A program made the translations under genes and the position numbers. The notes below the pieces were generated by a model, which saw only the letters and a program-made list of their open reading frames with translations, was not told the origin of the DNA and ran no database searches. A stretch of DNA of 64,000 nucleotides from Algoriphagus alkaliphilus (GTDB taxonomy: Bacteria > Bacteroidota > Bacteroidia > Cytophagales > Cyclobacteriaceae), in assembly GCF_900103735.1 (NCBI RefSeq), contig NZ_FMXE01000015.1, positions 1-64,000 on the forward strand, written 5' to 3'. Below are positions 45,664 to 54,800 of this stretch, one piece after another. How positions within the stretch are numbered: the stretch's first letter is position 1; each line of letters begins with the position of its first letter.

Positions 45664-45996
45664 ATGGAACAGCAGGGATCAAAAGTGAATGAAGTTGAAA
45701 AAAATAACTCAATGAGTTTTTCGGGATCCAATAAACCCGACGAAAAAAATCTGAAAGAAATTTCCAAGGGCAATTCGAACACCTTACTTTTTAATAGAAA
45801 GAAAATGAGATTGAACTCAGAAATAAAATCCGCTTTAGTAAAACTCAATCCCCAAAAAGCGCATTTTAAGCGCGACTTAATTCTAAAAAACCGTCAGGAG
45901 AAACTTCAGAAATTCAGAATAAACTACATTCCTCTTTGTTCGGATGAGGATTGGGAAGCAATGGCTGCATTTTATGCCAAAGAGGAGAAGAAATAA
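45664..45996 (+). CDS. Small hydrophilic protein (110 aa), unknown
   Basis: A 110-residue, highly charged protein (rich in Lys, Asn, Glu) without membrane segments or recognised motif. The C-terminal third (RINYIPLCSDEDWEAMAAFYAKEE) looks more structured than the low-complexity N-terminal part. It lies just outside the left end of the genomic island and behind the 26-bp palindrome. It could be translated from a later Met. Confidence 0.5.
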   Translation: MEQQGSKVNEVEKNNSMSFSGSNKPDEKNLKEISKGNSNTLLFNRKKMRLNSEIKSALVKLNPQKAHFKRDLILKNRQEKLQKFRINYIPLCSDEDWEAMAAFYAKEEKK

Positions 45997-46216
45997 TGGT
46001 GAAGAAGGTTTTCAGGAATCTTGCGATTTAAAAATTGTGGCAACCCGGAATTTCAAGCATAGGCATTTTTTACAATCACTTATAAAACATTGGTGATTTA
46101 AGCCTTTAACTCTACTTATTAAATCAGACGTAGTTGTAAACGCCTTAGAGGAAACTTTTTATTCGATCATTTTGAAAAATCGGAATCGCATCGAATCCGG
46201 AATTGAGAATAAAAAA

Positions 46217-46238
46217 AAGGATACCGACTGGTATCCTT
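46217..46238 (-). terminator. Terminator formerly behind the initiator tRNA gene
   Basis: AAGGATACC (46217-46225) pairs with GGTATCCTT (46230-46238), loop GACT. On the minus strand a T8 tract follows. It lies 3 bp from the 18-bp tRNA 3'-end fragment, in the place expected for the original terminator of the tRNA-Met gene before the island entered. Confidence 0.75.
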
Positions 46239-46241
46239 CGA

Positions 46242-46259
46242 AGTAGCGGGAACAGGACT
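46242..46259. repeat. Left att-like repeat (tRNA 3'-end fragment)
   Basis: AGTAGCGGGAACAGGACT is identical to 63230-63247, the 3' end of the tRNA-Met gene, and in the same orientation. It has no tRNA body attached. It marks the left end of the island. Confidence 0.8.
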
Positions 46260-46577
46260 ATTTTAAAACATTGATTTACAGATTATTATCAACTATGGAG
46301 GACAAATAGGGGGACAGACTCATTTTGGCGGAAAAAATTTAAATCCATTTGAATTTATTTTAATCATACTGTAGGATTCTTTCCAAAACTAAGATTTATG
46401 AGGTATTCTAAAGGCCAGAATCTTGGAAGATTCTTTCTTTTTGTTGTTTAGGGCTGAAAATCTAAAGACTTCTCTTGGGCATTTGCCGGAATCAAACAAT
46501 CGAATTTTGAATGTTCCGTCGGTTAGCCAAATTTCAGGCATTGGAAATTTAACCGATTTGAATGATTTCGAATTTCG
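46260..46577. other. Left island margin, no gene seen
   Basis: AT-rich DNA without a convincing gene. A minus-strand open frame (46389-46685) crosses it, but much of that frame is the translation of the GTACGA repeat block and is not accepted as a gene. Confidence 0.5.
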
Positions 46578-46732
46578 ATCCTCGAACAATTCGTATGGTA
46601 CGAGAGGTACGAAGCGTACGAACTGTACGAGTGAAGCATTTTTCTTTTTGCTGTTTGAGCCAAATATTATAATTACCGACACCATCTTATTGTTTTGCCT
46701 TAATCTTTCATTTTATGCACACGTTGTGTGCA
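46578..46732. repeat. GTACGA ladder plus TGCACAC palindrome, copy 1
   Basis: Four GTACGA units recur every 9 bp (46598, 46607, 46616, 46625), in a 59-bp block (46578-46636) nearly identical to 60341-60399. About 80 bp further on lies TGCACAC-GTT-GTGTGCA (46716-46732). The same two elements occur in the same order and orientation at 60341-60505. Here the pair lies upstream of the Fic gene. Confidence 0.75.
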
Positions 46733-46805
46733 AAATTCGGTAGTTTACCTTGATGGGCTTTATCTGCTACCATCTTTTACATTTCACGACAATCTTTCAC
46801 TTTCG

Positions 46806-46860
46806 CGACACGTTTTTGTCGTAAAATTATTTTTGCGACAATTAATTGCTATCATTGTCG
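46806..46860. promoter_or_regulatory. CGACA/TGTCG palindromes before the Fic gene
   Basis: Two dyads occupy the region before the Fic start: CGACA-N6-TGTCG (46806-46821) and CGACAAT-N11-ATTGTCG (46836-46860). Further CGACA half sites lie nearby (46787). Similar half sites (CGACA 61751-61755, TGTCG 61791-61795) precede the truncated Fic leader at 61816. They are likely operators for a repressor, perhaps the HTH part of the Fic protein itself. Confidence 0.6.
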
Positions 46861-46878
46861 AATAAAGGGTGTAGGATT

Positions 46879-48252
46879 ATGAACATGAAAAATGAGCTCG
46901 ATGATATTTTACTTGCTTTGAGGTCATTCTCCAATGGCGCAAGTCTCGAAGAGTTGAATGAATCACTCTCTTCTTCTATTGAAAGACGAACCCTACAGAG
47001 AAGATTAAAGAAACTCAAAGAAGACAACCTCATTTATACCGAAGGAGGGTCTCATGCAACCCGATATTTTTTTAAGGATACAGCTGCTTCTCAATCCAAG
47101 ATTGCAACAAAGGACGACTCTTCAATGACTCTCCCTCTTTCACAAGAAGGGAAAGACGTTTGGGCCTTGGTCTCCCGTACTGAAGCGCAAAGAAAACCTG
47201 TCGGTTACGAACGGGATTTTTTGGAAAATTACCGTCCCAATATCGACAGCTACCTCAGCAAAGAAGAAAAACAAAAACTGGCAGAATGGGGAAAAACAAG
47301 GAATGAAGAACAACCTGCCGGAACCTATGCCAGAGAGATTTTGAATCGATTGTTGATCGACCTTTCATGGAATTCAAGTAGACTGGAAGGCAACACCTAT
47401 TCCCTTCTGGATACGGAGTTGCTTATCCATAACGGAAAAACCCCCTCGAACAAGTCTCCGATGGAAACGCAGATGATTCTCAACCATAAAGAAGCCATTG
47501 AGTTTTTGGTGGAATCGTCTGGTGAGGTAGGCTTCAATCGCTATACCTTTCTCAATCTTCATGCTTTGCTGTCGAACAACCTGCTACCAAATCCGGCTGC
47601 ATCAGGAAGGCTTAGGACTTTTGGCGTAGGAATCACCAATTCAGTATTTACTCCTCTAGGGATTCCACAACTCATTGAAGAATCCTTTGATCTAATCCTG
47701 GCAAAAGCAAGCCAAATCCAAAATCCATTTGAGCAGGCTTTTTTTGTACTGGTTCAGTTGCCCTATCTCCAACCATTTGATGATGTTAATAAACGAGTAT
47801 CCAGATTGGCTGCCAATATTCCGTTAAACAGACATAACCTTGCTCCACTTTCATTTATAGATGTGCCGGAAGAAAGCTATGTCAAAGGAATGCTTGGCAT
47901 ATATGAATTAAACCGTATCGAGTTATTCAAAGATGTTTTTTTGTGGGCTTATGAGCGGTCAGCCTTAAGGTATGCGGCCATTCGCCAATCCCTTGGGGAG
48001 CCAGATCCTTTCCGAATGAAATACCGAGAAGAAATACGAGCGATAGTCAGCCAAATCGTGAGGAATGCAATGGATAAAGAAGCTGCATCCCAAGCAATAA
48101 AATCTGAAGTCAAAAAATTACCAGAACCAGATCGATCAAGATTCACAGAGGTAGTAGAAACCGAACTTCTAGGATTACATGAAGGGAACTTTGTCCGGTA
48201 TCGAATAAAACCCTCTGAGTTTTCTGCTTGGAAAAAAACATGGGATTCTTAA
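46879..48252 (+). CDS. Fic family protein with altered catalytic motif and HTH start
   Basis: A 457-residue protein from ATG 46879 (an extension to 46846 is less likely). Residues 1-65 form an HTH-like region (SFSNGASLEELNESLSSSIERRTLQRRLKKL region). The Fic core follows. The inhibitory motif [S/T]xxxE[G/N] is seen as SSRLEGN (about 166-171). The catalytic motif HxFx[D/E]GNxRxxR reads QPFDDVNKRVSR (298-309): His is replaced by Gln and the first Gly of GN by Val. AMP transfer by the usual mechanism is therefore doubtful. The protein may act as a regulator, or the subfamily may use another chemistry. Adjacent operators suggest autoregulation. Confidence 0.82.
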   Translation: MNMKNELDDILLALRSFSNGASLEELNESLSSSIERRTLQRRLKKLKEDNLIYTEGGSHATRYFFKDTAASQSKIATKDDSSMTLPLSQEGKDVWALVSRTEAQRKPVGYERDFLENYRPNIDSYLSKEEKQKLAEWGKTRNEEQPAGTYAREILNRLLIDLSWNSSRLEGNTYSLLDTELLIHNGKTPSNKSPMETQMILNHKEAIEFLVESSGEVGFNRYTFLNLHALLSNNLLPNPAASGRLRTFGVGITNSVFTPLGIPQLIEESFDLILAKASQIQNPFEQAFFVLVQLPYLQPFDDVNKRVSRLAANIPLNRHNLAPLSFIDVPEESYVKGMLGIYELNRIELFKDVFLWAYERSALRYAAIRQSLGEPDPFRMKYREEIRAIVSQIVRNAMDKEAASQAIKSEVKKLPEPDRSRFTEVVETELLGLHEGNFVRYRIKPSEFSAWKKTWDS

Positions 48253-48402
48253 AATAGGATTGGAAGGCCGCTATAAACCAAATATTTATATAAAAACATC
48301 TTTACTTATTTAAACAAAAAAACAGAACGACTTTGATTCAAAACCGTAAAGTATTAAGATGAATTTCAAAGAATAAGACTATGTTGCATATAGCGATCAA
48401 AA
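48253..48402. other. Short spacer between the Fic gene and IS21
   Basis: No gene is seen. The spacer does not contain the missing C-terminal half of the IS1595 transposase cut on the other side of the IS21 element, so DNA was lost next to the insertion or the insertion took place in an already broken gene. Confidence 0.4.
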
Positions 48403-48487
48403 TGACCCCCTATCAGCGCTGCAAAATGACCCCCCAGAGTTAAGTGATTTTTTTGTTCAGGAATAGAGGACTTACATCAGCTTAAAG

Positions 48488-49231
48488 TTAGCGGTTTTCG
48501 GGTTCGATTTTTCGTTGTTTCCGAAGGGATTCTCCCTTTAGTTCGATCCGGTGAGCATCGTGGACTATTCTGTCCAAAATAGAGTCTGCAATCGTCTGGT
48601 CCCCGATGATTTCATACCATGTACTGACCGGCAACTGGGAGGTGATGATGGTTGACTTTTTGCCATGTCGGTCTTCGATTATTTCCATTAACAACATCCT
48701 GCTCTGGATATCCAAGGGCTGTATTCCGAAGTCATCCAGGATCAGCACATCGAGTTTTTCCAGTTTGAGCATCTCCTTGATGGAAGAACCATCAGCCTTG
48801 GCCATTTTCAGCTGGGTAAGCAATCGGGTCGTATTTGCATACAGGACTTTGTATCCTTTGCTGCAGGCTTGGTTGCCCAAGGCACAGGCAAGGTAACTTT
48901 TGCCTGTGCCTGTACTGCCTGTCATCAGAATGTTTTCTCCTTTTTTGATATAGCCTCCGTCTGCAAGGCGCAGGAGCTGGTTTTTGTCCAGCTCCCTTCC
49001 GGGCCGAAAATCCAGCTCCTCGACGGTGGCCTTGTAGCGGAACCGTGCTCCGCGAAGACTGCTTTCCATTCTGCGGTTTTGCCGGTCGTCCCACTCGTTT
49101 TCAACGAGCAGGGCGATTAATTCATCCGGAGTCAAGGATGCCATAGAATCGGATTCTGTGGCGTGACTGAAGCTGCGTGACATGCCATACAGCTTCATCT
49201 TTTTCATCTTTTCAAGTGTTTGTTGGATCAT
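48488..49231 (-). CDS. istB: IS21 helper ATPase IstB
   Basis: A 247-residue AAA+ ATPase of the IstB/DnaC type. Walker A GSTGTGKS is at 105-112, followed by Walker B VLILDDFG and sensor region IITSQLPVSTWYE. It assists IstA in target choice and strand transfer. The gene follows istA by 17 bp, the usual order, and looks intact. Confidence 0.95.
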   Translation of the reverse strand: MIQQTLEKMKKMKLYGMSRSFSHATESDSMASLTPDELIALLVENEWDDRQNRRMESSLRGARFRYKATVEELDFRPGRELDKNQLLRLADGGYIKKGENILMTGSTGTGKSYLACALGNQACSKGYKVLYANTTRLLTQLKMAKADGSSIKEMLKLEKLDVLILDDFGIQPLDIQSRMLLMEIIEDRHGKKSTIITSQLPVSTWYEIIGDQTIADSILDRIVHDAHRIELKGESLRKQRKIEPENR

Positions 49232-49248
49232 TGGAATTGGTATTTGGT

Positions 49249-50865
49249 TTAACTGAAGTACTTGTTGCCACGGATGTTGTGGTGTTTGGGCATCTGGGAG
49301 GATTCATCCAGCTGCTCATCGGAAAAACTGATTGCATCCAGATTTTTGGAAAGGATCTGCTCAATCATTGGATAGGTGTAAACCCCATATTCTGAAGCTC
49401 TTTTACAGGCTCCGGTGATCCGTTGCGTTCCCACTTTGCGGGCAAGATGAAGGATGCCGGAACAGGATTTATAGCCCTGCTCCCGGTGGGGAATGGACTC
49501 CATCAGACTGGCTAGGAATGTGCCTACTTCCTTGCCGATCTTGTTGCCCTCATCCACAAAAAACTCATAACTCCATCCAGAAACATACTTGTGGTTTCCG
49601 GCCAGATGATCCCGAAGGGTCGTGTACTTGTGTTTTCTTTTGTCGCGTTTATGCTTGGCTATAGGATGGTATTGGTAGAAGATCTCTACCCGGTCATCGT
49701 TGAACAGAACCTTGACTTTCTTTCCCATATACTGATGGGGGACGCTGTAATAGTGTTTGTCCTCTCCCAGACGGATGTGTGTGTTTTTCATCACCGTGCA
49801 TACTTTGACCTCCATCAGCTGATAAGGGAGTTCCGGCAATGCCAGCAGACTGTTGCGCTCCAGTGTTTCAAACTGTTCCCTGCGGCTTTCCTGGCCACGA
49901 AGGGCGTAGTCATTGTAGTTGTTTACCAAGGGCACAAGTGCTTCGTTGAGGCTTTCCAGGAAAAAAAACACCTTCCCTTGCAGCTCGACATAAATCCGCT
50001 GATAAACCAGTCTGACCGCACCTTCGACCAGCGACTTTTCTCTGGGCTGCCGCGGTCTTGCAGGAAGGATAGTGGTATTGTAATGCTCAGCAAAGATCTC
50101 AAAGGTCTCGTTCAGGACAGGAGAATACTTGCTCCCTTTGGTGACCGCAGACTTGAGATTGTCCGGGACAATAACCCGGGGCACGCCGCCAAAGAATTCC
50201 AGCATCCGCCTGCAGCTTCCGATAAAGTCGGGTTTCTTTTGGGTAAAAGTGGCTTCTACATAGGTGTATTGACTGCAGCCAAGTGTGGCTACAAACACTT
50301 CTACAGGCACATACTCTCCGGTATCCGGATCGGTCACATGGAGTTTTTTGCCCGCATAGTCGATGAATACTTTTTCTCCTGCCGGATGCTCAAAATGCAT
50401 CGTCAGGCGCTGTCTGCCCACGTATTCACGGATATATTTGCGGAACTGGCTGGACTGAAAACCGTCAGGATGCTTCAGCCGGTACTCTTCCCAGAGACGC
50501 TGGCGGGTCATTCCTTTTTTGCGGAGTTGCTTGACGATTCCCGGTAACAACGGAAGCAGAACTTCCAGCCTGCCACTTTTAAGCAAGGGAGAAGGAGGGC
50601 CGAGGATCAGCTCGGCAAGGCCCTCATCGGAGAGCTGGTTTGCCTCTTCGAAGAGCATGCCTGTCTGCTGAAACCTTTTCAGGTAGGACTTGATGGTGTT
50701 TCGGGAGACTCCTGTCAGTTTACTGAGCTGCTTGGAGCCATGGCCTTCAAAATGACCTCGTAAAATTTGTCGGATCTTGTTCATGGTAAGGGGGCGATTG
50801 GCCATGGAGAATGTGAAGTTGTACACACATCCAACAGGCCTAAAAAGTCTCCTATTCCATTCCAA
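49249..50865 (-). CDS. istA: IS21 transposase IstA
   Basis: A 538-residue DDE transposase. The N-terminal HTH (LTGVSRNTIKSYLKRFQQTG) is followed by the rve/DDE core: FIDYAGKKL holds the first Asp, VPDNLKSAV the second, and REKSLVEGAVR the Glu. A C-terminal Mu-type beta domain (EDKHYYSVPHQYMG) is also visible. It appears full length. With istB it should make the element able to transpose. Confidence 0.95.
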   Translation of the reverse strand: MEWNRRLFRPVGCVYNFTFSMANRPLTMNKIRQILRGHFEGHGSKQLSKLTGVSRNTIKSYLKRFQQTGMLFEEANQLSDEGLAELILGPPSPLLKSGRLEVLLPLLPGIVKQLRKKGMTRQRLWEEYRLKHPDGFQSSQFRKYIREYVGRQRLTMHFEHPAGEKVFIDYAGKKLHVTDPDTGEYVPVEVFVATLGCSQYTYVEATFTQKKPDFIGSCRRMLEFFGGVPRVIVPDNLKSAVTKGSKYSPVLNETFEIFAEHYNTTILPARPRQPREKSLVEGAVRLVYQRIYVELQGKVFFFLESLNEALVPLVNNYNDYALRGQESRREQFETLERNSLLALPELPYQLMEVKVCTVMKNTHIRLGEDKHYYSVPHQYMGKKVKVLFNDDRVEIFYQYHPIAKHKRDKRKHKYTTLRDHLAGNHKYVSGWSYEFFVDEGNKIGKEVGTFLASLMESIPHREQGYKSCSGILHLARKVGTQRITGACKRASEYGVYTYPMIEQILSKNLDAISFSDEQLDESSQMPKHHNIRGNKYFS

Positions 50866-50961
50866 AAAAATAACTTCCCAAGGGGGTCAATTTACATCAC
50901 CAACCGGGGGTCAGTTTGCATCACCAGCCGGGGGTCAGTTTAAATCGTCAGCAAGGGGTCA

Positions 50962-51225
50962 ACTTCATCGTTTTTTGCAGTAAAACGCCTTCAAAAGACC
51001 AAATTTGACTTTGTGGAACAAGGTGTCTGCACTGGGGCTTTCGGTATCACTGCACTTGTTGCAGGTTCTGGAAAAGTCTTTGCGGATTTGACTGCCCTTG
51101 TGGCCGCACTTCCTGCATGTAAATCCCTTATCCCACTTCAGTTCACTCAGGTATTTTTTACAATCTTCTTCGGTTTTGAAGCGTTGAGTAAACTCTATGA
51201 GGCTCTGTCCTTTATAAATGTCCAT
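50962..51225 (-). pseudogene. IS1595-family transposase, N-terminal fragment
   Basis: The frame begins at ATG 51225 and encodes about 80 residues of an IS1595/ISXO2-like transposase: the zinc-ribbon Cys pairs (FTCRKCGHKG, then RTCNKCSDTESP) and DTLFHKVKFGLLKAFY. It then stops at 50965, 3 bp from the IS21 right end. The catalytic part is missing and is not found on the other side of IS21. Confidence 0.75.
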
Positions 51226-51528
51226 TTTCTGTGTCTGATGATAGATAAAGATATGAAATTAAATGGTTACCTCAGTTAATATAACTAAAACTATTTTTTT
51301 CATAAAAGACTATTATTAAACTTATCTACCCACAAAATAAAACATTTAATCTCTCAATTTTTTTAACAAAATGAATATAATTTATTGCTCGGTTAATCCG
51401 AAAGCCCTAATGTTATATAAAAACGAATTTACATATAGACCAGTAGTAGAGTTAAAAAAGTAATGTGTTTCTACTTTTGATCCATTTATAATTTATAAAC
51501 CTAAATCATTCCTTATTCTGAAAAAATC
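51226..51528. other. AT-rich spacer behind the immunity candidate
   Basis: About 300 bp of strongly AT-rich DNA with no convincing gene, repeat or hairpin. It separates the RHS locus from the IS1595 fragment. Confidence 0.45.
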
Positions 51529-51870
51529 TTACTTAAATATGAATTTTTCTGTAATAATTCCGTCCCATTCTTCCCCAAAAGTAACCAGTTCTATAAAATT
51601 CACTTTCCCGCCAGAAATATCAAGCTCATAACATAAGCCATTATTTAAGCCATCTAATACAATGGTCTCATTTGTACTTAATGAGGTATTTTTAATATCC
51701 GAATCTAACTCTTTTACAACACTTTGATTGTAAACAAAATTAATATACATTCCAACTCCAGTTAATTCTCTGCTTTTAACCTTAAGGAATGGTATATGGA
51801 AAGTTAAGCTTGGGTATTGCTTTGAAAGCCTATTCAGAATTTCCTTCTCAAGTCTATTTAATTCTTCCAT
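51529..51870 (-). CDS. Candidate immunity protein for the RHS toxin (113 aa)
   Basis: A 113-residue soluble protein without signal peptide or recognised domain. It starts 1 bp after the stop of the RHS toxin gene, on the same strand. In polymorphic toxin systems the gene immediately after the toxin encodes the specific cytoplasmic immunity protein. Size, acidic character and position all fit. The assignment is by context only. Confidence 0.6.
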   Translation of the reverse strand: MEELNRLEKEILNRLSKQYPSLTFHIPFLKVKSRELTGVGMYINFVYNQSVVKELDSDIKNTSLSTNETIVLDGLNNGLCYELDISGGKVNFIELVTFGEEWDGIITEKFIFK

Positions 51871-51871
51871 A

Positions 51872-54800
51872 CTAAAGTCCTTTTCTACTAAATGACGAAA
51901 TAATTACTTTTCCATTTTCAGCTCTTCCCCCAATTAATCTTACATTCATACCTCCTACATCAATTATATTCCCCAAATTACCTGACGGTAAAACTCCATT
52001 TGCGTTTGGAGTTAATTTTCCTGTTTTTAAGGCAAGATCAGCCGCTTTTTGAACTGCGTTGTAAGCCTTAGCTTCTGAACCAAACTTTTTCACCAAACTT
52101 TCTAGGGCATGCTCTGATTTTCCAAAAATATGATGTAAACGATTCGCTGATATTGCATTTTTACCAAAATTGAAAAAACTTCTAAAATTCCTAATTGCAC
52201 TAAAGAAATTCTTAATATTCCCCCAGCCACCAATCCCGCCTGGAAGAAAAGGGACAGTTCCTCCAATTGGCTGCTGCTGAATTATTCCAAGATCACTTAA
52301 TGAAGATGTACTTGCTCCCCAATACCCATTAATCTTGATTCCCTCTTGTCGATTATCATTAATTCGCTCTCCGGTAACAACAACTTCAGGAAGGGAGGAG
52401 CAATTCTGGCACAATCCTGGATCACTTTCTTCACCATTAACAACACTTTTGACTAAGGGATCCTCAGGTTCCCTTTCCCCTGTTATAACTGGTGTCCCCA
52501 TCACAGAATATGCCTCCATCCCGTCTGGATCGATAAAACGCATCGGGTTATTCAGGGCGTAGTTATACGGACTATGTCTTCTAGCCTTCTCCGCCAACGG
52601 GTCAACAACAAACCATCTCCCAATCGCAGGAATATAGAATCTTGCTCCGTAATCGTACATGATCACGCCCAATCCGCTGGTCAGCTCTTTGCCGTTGTAT
52701 AAATACGGATTTGTTTTGATTCCTCCATATTGATAACCTAGTCCCGAGAGGTCCACTCCCCAGGGATCATAATGCGTCTCTTGCACGATCAGCGGACCTG
52801 TACTCATGATCCTGAACTGGTCAAACCAGACGTTTTCAGCCGTTTCATTGACTAAGTAGGTTTCGATATAGCCATCTTTTTTGATCGCCAGTTTTTGAAT
52901 CAGTTCCTCATGCTTGTTTCGGGCTTTTTTGGATAGTATGACCTTTCCTTGTTCATACAGATTACTGTCTGCATCATAAAGCGAATAGCCCATATAAGCC
53001 TCGGGGGCAGGTTTTTGCTGGATTTCTGATATTACCAAGGCAATCACATTGGCAATGGCGATTTCGTTGGGAGAAGCAGCCAGATTCTGACCATACTCAC
53101 CAAGGGTACTGATTATTTTTTGGTCCAATCCTGTACGAACGAAACTGGCCGGGCTTAGCTTGACTTTTTTAGGATCGACATACTTTCCAAAAACCCCGAT
53201 CTCCACACTGTCTCCCTGTTGGACCTCTTGGCTACGAGAGGGACCAAGTACCCTTCCACGATCGGCATTCAGCCAGGCAGTGGCATAGCCGCCCGGAGTC
53301 TTGTTGTGCTCGGAGGCTCCCTGTCTGGATTCGCGGATATTGTCAAATAGCTCCTCTTCCTCTTCCGCCTTTTCCGGCTCCATGGTCGCTATTCTCAGCG
53401 CGGACTGTGGCGCACGAACTACCTGACGGACATTGCCCAGATGGTCTTTGATGAAAAACTCGTATTGAAACGCTGAATTCTCAAAGGTCGCCCGGCCTTC
53501 CTCATGCATGATATAGGACAGGGTATTGGCTCCCGAATTGATTTTTTCAAACACGAATTCACCCAAATAATCCAAGGTGGTAGTAGTAGCCCCTTCTACA
53601 TTCACCTGTCTCACCTTCACTCCCTCTGCATTATACCAATACGTGAGGCTTCTTCCTGTACCTGAGAATATGATGGACTTGGGAAGATTGAGGTGATTGT
53701 AAGTAATCACCACGCTGTATTGATCATTATTCCCCAATAGGTTCCCGTTAGCATCGTAATTGTAGGTGCTGGTGCCTAAGTTTTTGTAGTCTTTGGCCAG
53801 GTAGGTTGGATTAGTTTGGTAATCATAGACATAGGTTAGCTTATTGCTATGCGTCCCATAGCTGTAGGCAAGATTATCCACCAAAGCCCAAATACTAGCC
53901 GTTTGCTGATTTACACGTTGAAGTGTGGTAATATTTCCATTTGGATCGTAGTTGACATAGCCGATATTGAATCGTCCATTCTGCCAACTGTAATCTGGTA
54001 CGGTGTAGAGTGCATCCTTGATCCGGTTGTTAGCATCATAGAAATAGTTATAAACACGCTTGGTATCGTCTTGGCCTCGCCACTCTGCTTTTGAAATATT
54101 TCCGTTGTATTGGGGAGTGGTGCCTCCCGATTCATAAAACAATTCCTGAGCAAACACTTTGACTGTGGCATTGCTTACCTGAGGATTGTTGATTCGTTTC
54201 AGCCAGCCTCTGATATTGTAGGTATAATTCATCGCTGCATTGGCAGCCACCGGGAAGGTTTTATTTGTCAGTTGTCCGAGTTGGTCATACTGGAAGTTAA
54301 CCAAGGTGACCGCAGGGTCTGAATTGATTTTATGGGTAATGGAGGTCAATAGGCCCGCATTGTTATAGGTATAGTTCTTGGTTATGGTCTGGCTTCCCGG
54401 GGTAGTAAGTTGGGAAATAGTTTCGATTGGCTTGTTTTCAAAATCAAATCGGGAAGAGGCCCGGATCGTTCCGCCTAGATGATGATCCTCAAAGGTTTGG
54501 ATCAAGCGGCCCAAATCATCGTAATAAATGGCTGTTTCATACAGGGTATTGTTGTCCAGATTCCGAACCAATTTTCCTGTCAGCAATCCGTGAGTTTTGG
54601 TCGTCTGATCGTGATAGGAAGAATTGGGCTTGGAATACGTCAGCGTCCCCTTTCTGAAGCTGTAATGGTCAAAATAGTTAACTATTAGTACTTCTCCCTC
54701 TCCCCCGTCTAGGGCTCTAGGGAATCCTCCGGCGTTGGTGGTACCCGTTTTTCCTGAAGTTGCATTGATCACCGCATTGTTATTCCCCAAGGTATTGACA

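Larger units (their letters stand above)
48403..50961 (-). mobile_element. IS21-family insertion sequence, complete
   Basis: The element carries istA and istB and ends in TGACCCC-type inverted repeats: left TGACCCCC at 48403, right GGGGTCA ending 50961. As in IS21, the ends hold several transposase binding sites: left at 48403 and 48427, right at 50882, 50906, 50930 and 50955, all at a 24-25-bp period. Length is about 2.56 kb, normal for the family. No target duplication is obvious. Confidence 0.85.

Noticed and set aside
46389..46685. Minus-strand 98-codon frame containing VQFVRFVPLVPYELFED
   Set aside because: The recognisable part is a translation of the GTACGA repeat block; a similar frame at 60338-60583 shares only that block. 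DNA-level repeat explains the similarity.
49591..50547. Plus-strand 318-codon frame inside istA
   Set aside because: Antisense shadow of the IS21 transposase, which is intact on the minus strand.
50882..50961. CRISPR-like array (GGGGGTCA every 24 bp)
   Set aside because: Spacers are too short and similar, there are only four units, and similar sites occur at the other end of the IS; these are IS21 transposase binding sites.
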